This document shows, piece after piece, positions 34,916 through 44,529 of a stretch of 64,000 nucleotides of DNA. This DNA comes from Lachnospiraceae bacterium MC2017 (GTDB lineage Bacteria > Bacillota > Clostridia > Lachnospirales > Lachnospiraceae), in NCBI GenBank assembly GCA_000701625.1, contig JNJK01000028.1, positions 1 through 64,000 on the forward strand, given 5' to 3'. The notes beneath the pieces are model-generated. The model had not been told where the DNA came from. It worked only from the letters and a program-made list of their open reading frames with translations, and did no database searches. Within the stretch, counting starts at the first letter, position 1; the number at the start of each line of letters is the position of its first letter. Made by a program: the position numbers and the translations under genes.

Positions 34916-36022
34916 ATGGCCGGGTCAACTTTTGGAACACTTTTTCGCGCTACGACCTGGGGCGAATCTCACGGTGCCGGAATCGGCGCTGTTGTAGATG
35001 GATGTCCCGCAGGAATCCCTCTCAAAGCCAGCGACATCCAGAAATATCTGGATCGCAGAAAGCCGGGACAGTCCCGTTTCACCACCGCACGCGCCGAGTC
35101 TGACGAAGTAGAGATACTTTCCGGTGTTTTTAATGACACCACAGAGGGAACTCCTATTTCCCTCCTTATCCGCAATAATGACCAACACTCAAAAGATTAC
35201 AATAATCTAAAGAATGTCTATCGTCCTGGTCATGCTGATTTCACTTTTGATAAAAAATATGGTTTCCGTGACTACCGTGGCGGCGGACGTTCTTCCGGAC
35301 GTGAAACTGCCGGTCGTGTGGCAGCAGGTGCAGTAGCCGCAGCCTTCCTAAAAGAATTGGGTATATCTGTTGAAGCCTACGCAAAATCTATCGGTCCATT
35401 TTCTGTATCTGATGATAGGATCGACTACAAAGAAGCCTTAAAAAATCCACTTTCTCTGCCGGATCATGAAGTTTATGAAAAGGCTTCCGAATGGGTAGAT
35501 TCCATCCGTTCCGAGCAGGATTCTGCCGGAGGTGTGATCGAATGCAGGATCAACGGACTTCCTGTCGGTCTTGGCGAAACAGTATTTGATAAACTCGATG
35601 CTCTTCTCTCACAGGCGATCATGTCCATCGGAGCTGTTAAAGGATTTGAGATCGGTGACGGTTTCAAAGCTGCTGAAGCACGCGGTTCAGAGAATAACGA
35701 TGGTTTTTCATCCGAAAATAATAAAATCCGGCCTGTTACTAATCGCGCAGGCGGCGTACTTGGCGGCATGTCAAGCGGAGCACCCGTTATCTTCCGTGCA
35801 GCAGTAAAACCTACACCTTCTATATCGAAAGAGCAGCAAACTGTCGATATAACCGGTGTTCCGAAATCACTTACGATCACAGGGCGGCACGATCCGCTGA
35901 TCGTTCCCCGGGCAGTTGTCGTTGTTGAGTCAATGGCCTGTCTTACTGTCGCAGATCTTCTGCTCAGAAATATGACTGCGCGTATTGACATGATTCGCGA
36001 ATTTTATGATAATTTAGGTTGA
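34916..36022 (+). CDS. aroC: Chorismate synthase
   Basis: Last shared step of aromatic amino acid synthesis: 5-enolpyruvylshikimate-3-phosphate to chorismate, using reduced FMN. 368 residues, normal length. Starts MAGSTFGTLFRATTWGESHG, the first family signature, then DYRGGGRSSGRETAGRVAAG and the C-terminal RHDPLIVPRAVVVVESMA. A good AAGGAG precedes the ATG. No other shikimate gene is nearby. A hairpin follows at 36024-36051. Confidence 0.97.
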   Translation: MAGSTFGTLFRATTWGESHGAGIGAVVDGCPAGIPLKASDIQKYLDRRKPGQSRFTTARAESDEVEILSGVFNDTTEGTPISLLIRNNDQHSKDYNNLKNVYRPGHADFTFDKKYGFRDYRGGGRSSGRETAGRVAAGAVAAAFLKELGISVEAYAKSIGPFSVSDDRIDYKEALKNPLSLPDHEVYEKASEWVDSIRSEQDSAGGVIECRINGLPVGLGETVFDKLDALLSQAIMSIGAVKGFEIGDGFKAAEARGSENNDGFSSENNKIRPVTNRAGGVLGGMSSGAPVIFRAAVKPTPSISKEQQTVDITGVPKSLTITGRHDPLIVPRAVVVVESMACLTVADLLLRNMTARIDMIREFYDNLG

Positions 36023-36023
36023 A

Positions 36024-36051
36024 GAAACTCCGGTTCTCTCCGGCCGGTTTC
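36024..36051 (+). terminator. Weak hairpin terminator after aroC
   Basis: GAAAC..CCGG pairs with CCGG..GTTTC around TTCTCT, with a small internal bulge, directly after the stop. There is no strong T-run. Confidence 0.45.
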
Positions 36052-36062
36052 TATACTAAATC

Positions 36063-36087
36063 CTGTCGGATTTTCAGGGTCCGACAG
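36063..36087 (+). other. Leader hairpin before the lactonase-like gene
   Basis: CTGTCGGA and TCCGACAG form a perfect eight-pair stem with a nine-base loop, 6 bp before the GGAGG at 36094-36098. With no T-run, it may end the aroC message weakly or modulate ribosome access to the next gene. Confidence 0.45.
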
Positions 36088-36103
36088 AGCGATGGAGGCA
36101 AAT

Positions 36104-37165
36104 ATGAGCGAAAACAAAGCTATCGGTAAGTACGTTGTATACGGCGCCGGCTACACCAGAAATGATGGTTGCGGCATTCGCGTCTATGATTTCAATCCCG
36201 ATTCGGGACGAATTTCTTTAAAGGACAGCGTTAAGATCACCAATGCGTCCTACATCACCATCTCTCACAACAGAAAATTCCTGTATTCCATCACGGATGA
36301 CGGAGTTGCTGCTTTCAAGATCAAGGCAGACGGAGGTCTCGACTTCCTCAACATGACCGATATCAACGGCATGCGCGGATGCTATCTGAATACTGATTAT
36401 GAAGACCGTTTCGTATTTGTTGCCGGATATCACGACGGAAAGATCACAGTTCTTTCCATCAATTCCGACGGAAGTGTCAACAAGATCTGTGACGAGATTT
36501 ATCAGAAGGGTGTCGGCAGCATTGCCGAGCGTAATTTCCGCCCTCATGTTGACTGTGTAAAGATGACACGTGATAATAAGTACCTCTGCGCTACTGACGT
36601 AGGAATGGATCAGATCAAGGTTTACCGCCTGAACCACGAAACCGGTAAGCTGAAGCTCGAAGATATCATTCGTTCAGATATCGAATCCGCTCCTCACCAT
36701 ATCAAGTTCTCACTTGATGGAAAATTTGCCTACATCATCCACGAGCTGAAGAACATTATTGATGTTTATTCATATGAAGAAGTGGACGAAGAGCCTGTAT
36801 TTAAGAAGATCCAGACTGTTCCGACAGTCGAAAAGGATCCGTCAAACATGACCGCAGCCTATGCTCTTCATCTCTCTGATGATGATAAGTACATCTACTG
36901 CTCAAATGCAGGCGATGACTCTGTCGGACTATTTGAAAGAGATAAGGAAACCGGTCTCCTTAAGGAATTATTTGTACTGCCTGTTTCAGGTCAGTTCCCT
37001 AAGGATATCGCTATGTCTGATGACAACCGTTTTCTTCTGTCCATGAACCATGAAACAAATACTATATCATTCTTCAGAGTAAATCTTCAGGATAAGACTC
37101 TGATAATGAACGGCGGTTTTGAACCATTTAATGCAGGTAACTGCATCTTGATCCACCGCCTTTGA
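36104..37165 (+). CDS. Lactonase-family seven-bladed beta-propeller protein
   Basis: A 353-residue protein of the YbhE/Lactonase family, related to 6-phosphogluconolactonase. It starts MSENKAIGKYVVYGAGYTR and is built of repeated blades, such as ITISHNRKFLYSITDDG, VKMTRDNKYLCATDVGMDQI, IKFSLDGKFAYIIHE, LHLSDDDKYIYCSNAGDDSV and IAMSDDNRFLLSMNHETNTI. Length fits the family. The activity could be lactone hydrolysis in the oxidative pentose phosphate route or another sugar lactone; this family is often annotated beyond evidence. The start at ATG 36104 follows ATGGAGGCAAAT, so I prefer it to the upstream ATG 36092, which contains that site. Confidence 0.82.
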   Translation: MSENKAIGKYVVYGAGYTRNDGCGIRVYDFNPDSGRISLKDSVKITNASYITISHNRKFLYSITDDGVAAFKIKADGGLDFLNMTDINGMRGCYLNTDYEDRFVFVAGYHDGKITVLSINSDGSVNKICDEIYQKGVGSIAERNFRPHVDCVKMTRDNKYLCATDVGMDQIKVYRLNHETGKLKLEDIIRSDIESAPHHIKFSLDGKFAYIIHELKNIIDVYSYEEVDEEPVFKKIQTVPTVEKDPSNMTAAYALHLSDDDKYIYCSNAGDDSVGLFERDKETGLLKELFVLPVSGQFPKDIAMSDDNRFLLSMNHETNTISFFRVNLQDKTLIMNGGFEPFNAGNCILIHRL

Positions 37166-37228
37166 ACCTGACTCACTGAAACGCACAGGAACTATTTATT
37201 CCTGTTGTTAGAAACAGCTACGATCAGG

Positions 37229-37266
37229 AAGCCTGCGCAATGAAGCATTAGCGCAGGCTTTCTTGC
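37229..37266 (+). terminator. Terminator of the lactonase-like gene
   Basis: AAGCCTGCGC and GCGCAGGCTT form a ten-pair stem around a 12-nt loop, followed by TCTTG. Confidence 0.85.
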
Positions 37267-37311
37267 TGTTATTAATTCTGTCCCGGGACACTTTCGGGAA
37301 TGGGAGGAACT

Positions 37312-38385
37312 ATGCCTGTTAAGCTGATCGATCTGCAACATATTACAAAACGCTATGATGATAATACTGTCCTCGATGATTTCAGTTTATATATACGCGA
37401 AAATGAATTTGTAACACTACTCGGACCATCGGGATGTGGAAAAACTACTACTCTAAGGATCATAGGAGGTTTTGAAAGACCTGACAGCGGCACGGTTCTG
37501 TTTCAGGATAAAGATATCACCGACCTACCTCCAAATAAACGAGAACTAAACACTGTTTTCCAGAAGTATGCGCTTTTCCCTCATATGACGATTGCCGATA
37601 ATATAGCCTTTGGACTCCGTATACATAAGAAATCCAACGATTATATAAAAGACAAGATCTCATATGCATTAAAGCTCGTAAATCTGGAAGGATACGAAAA
37701 CAGAATGCCTGATTCTCTGTCCGGCGGTCAGCAGCAGCGTATTGCAATAGCACGTGCTATTGTTAACGAACCAAAAGTATTGCTCCTTGATGAGCCTCTC
37801 GGAGCTCTTGACCTTAAGCTCAGACAGGATATGCAATACGAACTTATCCGATTAAAAAACGAGCTCGGAATTACTTTTGTATATGTAACCCATGATCAGG
37901 AAGAAGCTCTGACTATGTCCGACACCATTGTTGTTATGAATCAGGGTTATATACAGCAGATCGGCACTCCCACAGACATCTATAACGAGCCTCAGAACGC
38001 CTTTGTTGCTGACTTTATCGGCGATTCAAATATCGTTTCCGGTATCATGATCCGCGACAAGCTTGTAGAAATCCTCGGAGCCCGTTTTGACTGCGTTGAT
38101 ACCGGTTTTGGAGAAAACCGCCCGGTCGATGTTGTCATCCGCCCCGAGGATATAGATCTTGTAAAGCCTGAGGAAGGGACTATCGAAGGTGTAGTGACCG
38201 ATGTGATCTTTAAGGGTGTACATTACGAAATGTGCGTAATGAGCAACGGCTTTGAATGGATCGTTCATTCAACAGATTGCTTCCCTGTAGACACTCACGT
38301 CGGAATACACGTAGATCCTTTTGACATCCAGATCATGCACAAGCCTGAGTCAGAGGATGAGAAAGCTGTGGCAGTAGATGAATAA
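37312..38385 (+). CDS. potA: Spermidine/putrescine ABC transporter, ATP-binding protein
   Basis: ATPase that drives polyamine uptake with PotB and PotCD. 357 residues from [20 protein letters not shown]. Walker [11 protein letters not shown]-loop [11 protein letters not shown], signature [15 protein letters not shown], Walker [13 protein letters not shown], switch His in [11 protein letters not shown]. Residues about 240-357 form the C-terminal TOBE domain ([13 protein letters not shown]). ATG 37312 is preceded by GGGAGGAAC; the longer frame from 37300 contains that site. First gene of potA-potB-potCD. Confidence 0.95.
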   Translation: MPVKLIDLQHITKRYDDNTVLDDFSLYIRENEFVTLLGPSGCGKTTTLRIIGGFERPDSGTVLFQDKDITDLPPNKRELNTVFQKYALFPHMTIADNIAFGLRIHKKSNDYIKDKISYALKLVNLEGYENRMPDSLSGGQQQRIAIARAIVNEPKVLLLDEPLGALDLKLRQDMQYELIRLKNELGITFVYVTHDQEEALTMSDTIVVMNQGYIQQIGTPTDIYNEPQNAFVADFIGDSNIVSGIMIRDKLVEILGARFDCVDTGFGENRPVDVVIRPEDIDLVKPEEGTIEGVVTDVIFKGVHYEMCVMSNGFEWIVHSTDCFPVDTHVGIHVDPFDIQIMHKPESEDEKAVAVDE

Positions 38386-39214
38386 GAAATCAAGACTGCT
38401 CTCCGGCCCATATCTCATATGGAGCATCGGTTTTATAATCATTCCGCTTTTCATCATATTGTTTGAGGCTTTTACCGGTGAAAACGGACAGTTTACATTG
38501 CAATACGTTGCAGACATCACTTGGTTCGTAAACTTAAAATCATTGGGACTCTCTCTTGTATTCTCTCTGATCTCTACTGCGGTGTGCCTGCTGCTCGCTT
38601 ACCCGCTGGCAATGATACTTGCCGAATTCGGAAAAGGACGGTCATCCATCACTGTTTTGGTATTTATCCTGCCAATGTGGATGAACTCTCTGCTCCGAAC
38701 TATAGCATGGCAAAATCTGCTGGAACGTCATGGTGTGATAAACGGTTTTCTCTCCGCTCTCCACCTGCCGTCCCTGTACATAATTAACAAACCGCCTGCA
38801 ATAGTACTCGGAATGGTATACGATTTCCTGCCATTTATGGTACTTCCGATCTACAATGCTATATCGAGGATCGACAGAGATGTCATTAATGCTGCAAGAG
38901 ACCTCGGTGCAAACGGTGTAAAAACTCTCTTCAGTGTAATATGGCCTATGAGTCTGCCCGGCGTTATCTCCGGTATCACAATGGTATTTGTCCCGTCACT
39001 CACAACCTTCGTTATTTCAGATATCCTCGGAGGCGGAAAAATACTTCTCATCGGTAATATCATCGAGCAGATGTTTACACAGGACAGTGACTGGCATGCA
39101 GGAAGCGGACTTTCAATCGTCCTCATGATCTTCATTGTTATCAGCATGATAATCGAAGAAAAATACGATACAGCTCCGTCAACAGGTTCTAAAAAGGAAA
39201 GGAGGAAAAAGTAA
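38378..39214 (+). CDS. potB: Spermidine/putrescine ABC transporter permease PotB
   Basis: One of two inner-membrane permeases of the polyamine importer. 278 residues, six helices, with the EAA loop in [26 protein letters not shown] split by a run of conserved G and the LP. Its start overlaps potA by 8 bp and its TAA shares an A with the ATG of potCD (TAATG), so all three subunits are translationally coupled. The C-terminal tail is basic (GSKKERRKK). Confidence 0.93.
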   Translation: MNKKSRLLSGPYLIWSIGFIIIPLFIILFEAFTGENGQFTLQYVADITWFVNLKSLGLSLVFSLISTAVCLLLAYPLAMILAEFGKGRSSITVLVFILPMWMNSLLRTIAWQNLLERHGVINGFLSALHLPSLYIINKPPAIVLGMVYDFLPFMVLPIYNAISRIDRDVINAARDLGANGVKTLFSVIWPMSLPGVISGITMVFVPSLTTFVISDILGGGKILLIGNIIEQMFTQDSDWHAGSGLSIVLMIFIVISMIIEEKYDTAPSTGSKKERRKK

Positions 39215-41085
39215 TGAAAAAGCATCGCGGCATTAAAATGTTTTATCTGATCGTAATGCTGATCTTCCTCTACGCTCCTATCCTTACGCTCATGGTATTG
39301 TCCTTCAACGCAAGTAAATCCCGCTCCAGATGGGGCGGTTTTACCCTTGACTGGTATATATCTCTTGTAGAAGACGGAGGGATAATATCGGCATTTAAGA
39401 CAACACTGATCATCGCTTTTTTGTCTGCGCTTATAGCAACTGTACTTGGTACTGCGGCCTGTATCGGTATGCAGACTATGCGAAGAAAACTCCGGCGACT
39501 CATCCTGGCGATCACGAATATTCCCATGCTGAATGCCGATATCGTGACCGGCGTAAGCCTTATGCTTCTGTTCATCGCTGCACGAATGACTATGGGTTTT
39601 CGCACTGTACTGCTGGCACATATCACTTTTAACATTCCTTATGTGATACTGTCAGTCATGCCTCGTTTCAGGCAGCTAAACAGAAACACCTACGAGGCGG
39701 CTTTAGATCTCGGTGCTTCTCCGTTATACGCGTTTTTCCGTATAACACTTCCGGATCTGATGCCAGCGATCCTTTCCGGATTTTTGATGAGCTTTACGAT
39801 GTCACTCGATGACTTTATCATCACCCACTTCACCAAGGGTGCCGGATTCGATACACTCTCTACTAAGATCTATTCAGAAGTAAAAAAAGGTATCAAACCT
39901 GAGATTTATGCACTTTCAACGCTTATGTTCGTTACTGTGCTGCTTCTTCTCTGGCTGGTTAATTACCATCCTTGGACCAGACGAAAAAACGATGGAAGTC
40001 GTAAAAAATACCGCTCCGTACCCGGAATAGCCGCTGTACTGGTAACGATCATCTGCGCAACAGGCCTGCTTTCCGGCTGCGGCTCATCAGCAGCTGCAGA
40101 CTACAACAATCCTAACTCACTCTTTATCTACAATGCAGGTGAGTATATCGATCCCGATCTTCTGACTGAATTTGAAGAAGAGACTGGCATCAATGTTGTT
40201 TATGATGAATTTGAAACTCTCGAGATCATGTACCCGAAGGTAGAAAGCGGAGCAGCTCGTTACGATCTTATCTGCCCTTCCGATTACATGATCGAGAAAA
40301 TGCGAAAGAACGACCTTTTAAAGCCTATAAACATCGATAATATACCAAATCTCCAGAATATCGGTGAATCATATTGGGAAACTGCTCGTTCTTTTGATCC
40401 TGATAATACTTACGCAGTACCTTACTGCTGGGGAACCGTCGGAATTCTTTACAACAAGACAATGGTCGACGAACCGGTAGATTCATGGTCGATCCTTTGG
40501 GATGAAAAATATAAAGATCAGATACTCATGCAGGATTCTGTACGTGATGCCATGATGGTTGCTCTGAAGCTCCTCGGATATTCTGCAAATACCACTAATG
40601 AAAAAGAGCTCCGTGAGGCAACCGAACTCCTCGAGAAGCAGAAGCCTCTTGTTCAGGCTTACGTAGTAGATCAGGTTCGTGACAAAATGATAGGTAATGA
40701 AGCTGCTCTCGGCGTTATTTACTCCGGCGAGGCGATTTTTACCAAACGCGAAAATCCTGATCTGGATTATGTAGTACCAAAAGAAGGAAGCAATATATGG
40801 CTAGACTGCTGGGTTATGCCCAAGAACGCCACCCACGTTGAAAACGCAGAGAAATTCCTTGATTTCCTGTCAAGACCAGATATTGCTTACAGAAATTTCG
40901 ATTATATAACCTACTCCACGCCCAATACGGCAGCAAGAGAACTGATACCGGATGAAGATATTAAAAATTCCAATATCGCTTTTCCTGATCTGACAAAAAT
41001 GAATGGGCTCGAGACCTACTCTTTCCTTGGAGAAAAGGAAGACAGATACTTAAATTCTCTGTGGAGAGAAGTCAAAGCTTATTAA
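39214..41085 (+). CDS. potCD: PotC permease fused to PotD substrate-binding protein
   Basis: A 623-residue natural fusion for polyamine import. Residues 1-255 are the PotC permease with six helices and the EAA motif (YEAALDLGASP, residues 160-170, through ITLP). A short basic linker (RRKNDGSRKKYR) leads to a hydrophobic segment (about 271-287) ending LLSGC, where Cys289 lies in a perfect lipobox context. Residues about 297-623 are the PotD polyamine-binding protein (NSLFIYNAGEYIDPDLL, ARYDLICPSDYMIEKM, YAVPYCWGTVGILYN, FLDFLSRPDIA). The fusion tethers the receptor to its channel. The linker lipobox probably records an originally separate lipoprotein; whether it is still cleaved and lipidated is open. 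Confidence 0.93.
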   Translation: MKKHRGIKMFYLIVMLIFLYAPILTLMVLSFNASKSRSRWGGFTLDWYISLVEDGGIISAFKTTLIIAFLSALIATVLGTAACIGMQTMRRKLRRLILAITNIPMLNADIVTGVSLMLLFIAARMTMGFRTVLLAHITFNIPYVILSVMPRFRQLNRNTYEAALDLGASPLYAFFRITLPDLMPAILSGFLMSFTMSLDDFIITHFTKGAGFDTLSTKIYSEVKKGIKPEIYALSTLMFVTVLLLLWLVNYHPWTRRKNDGSRKKYRSVPGIAAVLVTIICATGLLSGCGSSAAADYNNPNSLFIYNAGEYIDPDLLTEFEEETGINVVYDEFETLEIMYPKVESGAARYDLICPSDYMIEKMRKNDLLKPINIDNIPNLQNIGESYWETARSFDPDNTYAVPYCWGTVGILYNKTMVDEPVDSWSILWDEKYKDQILMQDSVRDAMMVALKLLGYSANTTNEKELREATELLEKQKPLVQAYVVDQVRDKMIGNEAALGVIYSGEAIFTKRENPDLDYVVPKEGSNIWLDCWVMPKNATHVENAEKFLDFLSRPDIAYRNFDYITYSTPNTAARELIPDEDIKNSNIAFPDLTKMNGLETYSFLGEKEDRYLNSLWREVKAY

Positions 41086-41098
41086 GCATAAACTAAAA

Positions 41099-41149
41099 TA
41101 AAAAACGTAGGATTAAGACATTTATCTATGTCTCGACCCTACGTTTTTT
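41099..41149 (+). terminator. Terminator of the pot operon
   Basis: AAAAAACGTAGG and CCTACGTTTTTT form the outer stem and AGACAT/ATGTCT an inner one. It lies 14 bp after the potCD stop and has T/A runs on both sides, so it may also serve the convergent UPF0303 gene. Confidence 0.85.
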
Positions 41150-41165
41150 CTTTTGACCCTGTATC
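41150..41165. repeat. Half copy of the repeat end
   Basis: CTTTTGACCCTGTATC matches the right end of the 809-998 element with one change. It sits between the pot terminator and the UPF0303 stop codon. No matching left arm is present. Confidence 0.4.
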
Positions 41166-41167
41166 AT

Positions 41168-41683
41168 TTAATTCACATCAGATTTTTTTATTCTCGGGAT
41201 CTCATCTGTATGGAGGTACTGACTTAAGCACCTTACCAAAAAGTCATGATCCTGTACATGATTCATGCCTGAAACAATTATTGCACCGATCACTCCACCT
41301 TCTTCAAGTCGTATCGGGAATGCTCCGCCTGCACAAGCATATACGTTTTCATCCATAAACTTATCAGCCATGGTCTTCTCTGTTTTCTTAAGACGCATAA
41401 ACCACGAAAGCGAACTCACTTCTTCGCGTATTACCGTATTATATTTTCTCTCGACCCAGTACAGATTATCAGGAACGGTTCCATCCATCATCGCCTGATA
41501 AACCACGGCTCCGTTACTACGACGAATTGAAATAACCACATGAATATCCTTTTTATGAGCTTCCTGCAGAATAAAATTTCCAAGTTCAAGCGCATCCTCA
41601 TTTGTAAAATGCGTAAACTGTAAGATTTCCTCCTGCATATTCAAAACATTCATGATCTCTTCAACCGTCTTTACCGAATCCAT
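41168..41683 (-). CDS. UPF0303/heme-degrading-domain family protein
   Basis: A 171-residue cytoplasmic protein of the UPF0303 group, in the broad GlcG/HbpS-like fold. Conserved stretches: LQFTHFTNEDALELGNFIL, GTVPDNLYWVERKYNTV, YACAGGAFPIRL and VIGAIIVSGM. Members are annotated as heme-binding or degrading, but the true role is uncertain. Two ATGs lie after AGGAGG: 41686 (spacing 4) and 41683 (spacing 7); I chose 41683. An upstream frame to 41764 would run through the repeat at 41704-41743. Apparently monocistronic. Confidence 0.8.
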   Translation of the reverse strand: MDSVKTVEEIMNVLNMQEEILQFTHFTNEDALELGNFILQEAHKKDIHVVISIRRSNGAVVYQAMMDGTVPDNLYWVERKYNTVIREEVSSLSWFMRLKKTEKTMADKFMDENVYACAGGAFPIRLEEGGVIGAIIVSGMNHVQDHDFLVRCLSQYLHTDEIPRIKKSDVN

Positions 41684-41703
41684 CATATGTCCTCCTATTA
41701 AAA

Positions 41704-41743
41704 ATGATGTAAGAGTCAAAAGTACTTTCATCTCTGTCATCAT
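41704..41743. repeat. Short palindromic copy of the MITE-like repeat
   Basis: ATGATGTAAGAGTCAAAAG pairs with CTTTCATCTCTGTCATCAT around TA, giving a 40-bp imperfect palindrome like that at 5955-5994. It lies 9 bp upstream of the AGGAGG of the UPF0303 gene, so it is part of that gene's leader or promoter. Confidence 0.65.
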
Positions 41744-41867
41744 TATATACCAATTCATCCCCAAGTTTTCTCAAACTTTTATTAAAATTCAACAACATCA
41801 AGATTATCACTGCCAATGTCCGCAGCCCATTTTTGACTTATTGAAATTCCAACGTAATTTCCTGTAA

Positions 41868-41911
41868 GTCAAAAAAGAGCATTACCATGACATCCATCAC
41901 AGTAATGCTCT
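41868..41911 (-). terminator. Terminator of the small protein gene
   Basis: AGAGCATTAC and GTAATGCTCT form a ten-pair stem 19 bp after the stop; on the minus strand a six-T run follows. A larger inverted repeat TTTTTGACTTA/TAAGTCAAAAA (about 41830-41875) lies next to it. Confidence 0.85.
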
Positions 41912-41929
41912 CTCTGCAAATATCTATAC

Positions 41930-42208
41930 TCAGGCAATTTCTTCAAGTTCCTTTACCTTTTCGATATCAAATTCTTCTTCGCCGGCAGAACCCATAACTT
42001 CCTCATAATACTTTCTGAGTTCTTCTCTTCCTTCGTCTTTTAAAACGATTTCTACTGCTCTCCTGCGGCACTCAGCGTTTTCTGCGCCATAGGTTCTGAT
42101 AAGGACTTCCGGACTATTTACGATCCAGCTGCATACACGATAAAGGATCGCAGAATCATCACGGTAGGACTGTATATATGTTTCAATGCTCTCATCAATA
42201 ATACTCAT
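41930..42208 (-). CDS. Small acidic protein, function unknown
   Basis: A 92-residue soluble protein beginning MSIIDESIETYIQSYRDDS and ending FDIEKVKELEEIA. Predicted all-helical and acidic, with no Cys pair, signal peptide or membrane helix. ATG 42208 follows GGAGGAG. I do not recognise the family. It stands alone between the hypA terminator and its own terminator. Confidence 0.65.
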   Translation of the reverse strand: MSIIDESIETYIQSYRDDSAILYRVCSWIVNSPEVLIRTYGAENAECRRRAVEIVLKDEGREELRKYYEEVMGSAGEEEFDIEKVKELEEIA

Positions 42209-42388
42209 TCTTACTCCTCCAGGATTATACAAGATCTTTTCTATGTCTCTATATTGTCTATATATTCTCTTTTAATCACCAGGTGCTTACCAACCAAAAG
42301 CACACAACAAAAGACATAATACAGTATTTTGTATACAGAATCAAGTTTGACTTATATTCATTCCTACATAATATCTATAAGCAAAAAA

Positions 42389-42420
42389 CCTGACCACAGC
42401 GACATCTCACCATGGTCAGG
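42389..42420 (-). terminator. Terminator of the debranching-like/traX/DUF5662/trpS/hypA run
   Basis: CCTGACCA and TGGTCAGG form an eight-pair stem with a 16-nt loop. On the minus strand it is followed by TTTTTTGC, seven bases after the hypA stop; the plus side also has a six-T run. Confidence 0.85.
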
Positions 42421-42427
42421 ATCTTTT

Positions 42428-42769
42428 TTATTCTGCACGCACAGACTTTATTATAAATTCGCTTCCTGTGCCCTTTATCAGCCTCGATTCGCCCCCGCAT
42501 TCCGGGCAAGCAAACATCCTTCCATGCGGAAATATATGCCCGCATTTCGAGCATTTAAGCTGTGCTGACGTGTGCTCATAGCTAAGCACCGCATTTTCAC
42601 AACTATGTCCCTCAGAAAGCATTTCAAAATACATCGTAACACATTCATCCACCACACCTGACAGCTCACCTATCACAAGATCGATACCAACGATCTTTTC
42701 ATAGTGATTCTTTTCTGTTTCCTTATCAAGTGTTCGGATAAGATTTTCTACTATCGGAAGCTCATGCAT
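42428..42769 (-). CDS. hypA: Hydrogenase/urease nickel incorporation protein HypA
   Basis: Delivers nickel during maturation of [NiFe]-hydrogenase. 113 residues starting [11 protein letters not shown], with the nickel-binding His2 and Glu3, and a zinc site from two CxxC pairs, CSKCGHIFP and CPECGGESR (residues about 73-76 and 87-90). Length is normal. Its ATG overlaps the trpS stop by 8 bp. No hypBCDEF or hydrogenase subunit is nearby, so its partners must be elsewhere or it may serve another nickel protein. Confidence 0.92.
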   Translation of the reverse strand: MHELPIVENLIRTLDKETEKNHYEKIVGIDLVIGELSGVVDECVTMYFEMLSEGHSCENAVLSYEHTSAQLKCSKCGHIFPHGRMFACPECGGESRLIKGTGSEFIIKSVRAE

Positions 42770-43856
42770 TTTTATACTTCTCGATCTGCTCCTGGATCAG
42801 CGCATTATCATCAAAATAATTGATCTTCATAGCTGCCTTTACATCATCCAGAGTCTTTGCAGCCACCTCGCGAGCTTCCTCAGTTCCCTTCTTCAGAACC
42901 TCGTAAACATACGGGATATCCTTCTCAAACTCGTGACGACGTGCACGGATAGGCTCAAGAGTTGCCTGCATTACATTATTCAGGAACTTCTTAACCTTCA
43001 TATCGCCAAGACCGCCTCTTGTATAGTGATCCTTCATCTCCTGAAGATTCTGATAGTCAGGACAGAACTCTGCGAAATACTCATCCTTGCAGAAAGCATC
43101 CAGATAAGTAAATACTGTATTACCCTCCAGCTTACCCGGATCTGAGACCTTGAGATGTGTAGGATCGGTAAACATGCTCTTAACCTTCTTCTCAAGTTCA
43201 GCAGGATCCTCGGAAAGATAAATGCAGTTTCCAAGAGACTTACTCATCTTTTCCTTTCCGTCAATACCTGGAAGACGAAGGCACGCTTTATCTGTAGGAA
43301 GCATGATATCCGGTTCTACCAGAACAGGTCCATATACAGAATTAAACTTACGAACGATCTCACGTGTCTGCTCGATCATAGGCTCCTGATCCTCTCCTAC
43401 CGGAACAGTAGTAGCCTTAAACGCAGTGATATCAGCAGCCTGACTTATCGGATAGCACATGAAACCAACCGGGATGCTGTTCTGGAAATCACGCATATGA
43501 AGCTCATTTTTAACGGTAGGATTACGCTGCAGACGTGCAACTGTAACGAGATTCATATAATAGAAAGTGAGCTCGGTAAGCTCCGGTATCTGTGACTGTA
43601 TGAGAATAGAAGTCTTAGCAGGATCGATACCTACTGAAAGATAATCAAGCGCTACTTCTACGATATTCTGACGAACCTTCTCCGGATTGTCCGCATTGTC
43701 CGTAAGAGCCTGTGCATCAGCGACCATTACAAAGATTTTATCGTACTCCCCGGACTCCTGCAGCTCTACTCTCCTTCGAAGAGAACCAACGTAGTGTCCT
43801 ACATGCAGACGTCCTGTCGGACGATCACCTGTCAGAATGATTTTACTGTTACCCAT
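42762..43856 (-). CDS. trpS: Tryptophan-tRNA ligase
   Basis: Charges tRNA-Trp. A 364-residue class I synthetase: [19 protein letters not shown] contains the HIGH-type motif (HVGH), [16 protein letters not shown] binds the substrates, and KMSKSLGN is the KMSKS loop. Slightly longer than the 330-residue Bacillus type, with a longer C terminus (EQIEKYKNA). No T-box was seen in the 46-bp gap upstream, so it depends on the upstream genes' transcription. hypA overlaps its 3' end. Confidence 0.96.
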   Translation of the reverse strand: MGNSKIILTGDRPTGRLHVGHYVGSLRRRVELQESGEYDKIFVMVADAQALTDNADNPEKVRQNIVEVALDYLSVGIDPAKTSILIQSQIPELTELTFYYMNLVTVARLQRNPTVKNELHMRDFQNSIPVGFMCYPISQAADITAFKATTVPVGEDQEPMIEQTREIVRKFNSVYGPVLVEPDIMLPTDKACLRLPGIDGKEKMSKSLGNCIYLSEDPAELEKKVKSMFTDPTHLKVSDPGKLEGNTVFTYLDAFCKDEYFAEFCPDYQNLQEMKDHYTRGGLGDMKVKKFLNNVMQATLEPIRARRHEFEKDIPYVYEVLKKGTEEAREVAAKTLDDVKAAMKINYFDDNALIQEQIEKYKNA

Positions 43857-43902
43857 TTTAATAAACCTCCAAAATCCGAAGCCCTTCTCCGGCTTCCCTT
43901 TA

Positions 43903-44529
43903 CTACACTATATTTTTGCCGTTTACATCTGAACTATAATGATAATCCTTCTGTTTCAACAGCCTTGTTTTCACATAATGAAACGTTTTTTCTTCCCCAT
44001 ATACAGCCAGCATACGAAGAAGTCCGTAAAGCAGCAGACGTGTTTCTCTGTGCATCGGTATTCTGTACATATTGTGTTCAAAATACTTTAACGGAAGATC
44101 ATCTGTATAATGCCCCTTATTGTAAATCTTAGATGCTGCGATGCGATCCATCATCATCTCGACCACATATCTCAGAGGCATCTTTACTGCGATCAGGATA
44201 TCTTTTTCATTTGTCGCCCTGGAATTGTAATCGATCCAATATTCGTAATGATGCAGGTTCCTGCCTTTGTGGTGAAGCCATGCAGACGAATAACCCACAG
44301 CCTCTCTTTCTGCATTATTGGGGCTGCGGTTTCCCTGATAATATCTCGCTCCAACTAAAAATTCTCTCGGAGAATACTTAGATAAGTCGTGCATGAGTCC
44401 CTGCCAATATAAACCTACACGAAAACAATTTCTCATAACAAGGAGCTTGTGTTCCGTAATAGTAATAAAGTGGCTAACAGGATGAGAATCTATCACAATA
44501 CGAAGTGCATTTATGATTGTATCTGTCAT
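43903..44529 (-). CDS. DUF5662-family protein, HD-like
   Basis: A 208-residue protein of an uncharacterised Firmicute family. His/Asp-rich stretches resemble a metal-dependent phosphohydrolase: [19 protein letters not shown] (His-Asp pair), [18 protein letters not shown] (four His) and a later [13 protein letters not shown]. This spacing (HD, HH, D) suggests a divergent HD domain, but this is inference. Its ATG overlaps the stop of the TraX gene (ATGA), and trpS starts 46 bp downstream. Confidence 0.72.
   Translation of the reverse strand: MTDTIINALRIVIDSHPVSHFITITEHKLLVMRNCFRVGLYWQGLMHDLSKYSPREFLVGARYYQGNRSPNNAEREAVGYSSAWLHHKGRNLHHYEYWIDYNSRATNEKDILIAVKMPLRYVVEMMMDRIAASKIYNKGHYTDDLPLKYFEHNMYRIPMHRETRLLLYGLLRMLAVYGEEKTFHYVKTRLLKQKDYHYSSDVNGKNIV

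Noticed and set aside
43857-43902. T-box before trpS
   Set aside because: The gap is only 46 bp and contains no T-box core.
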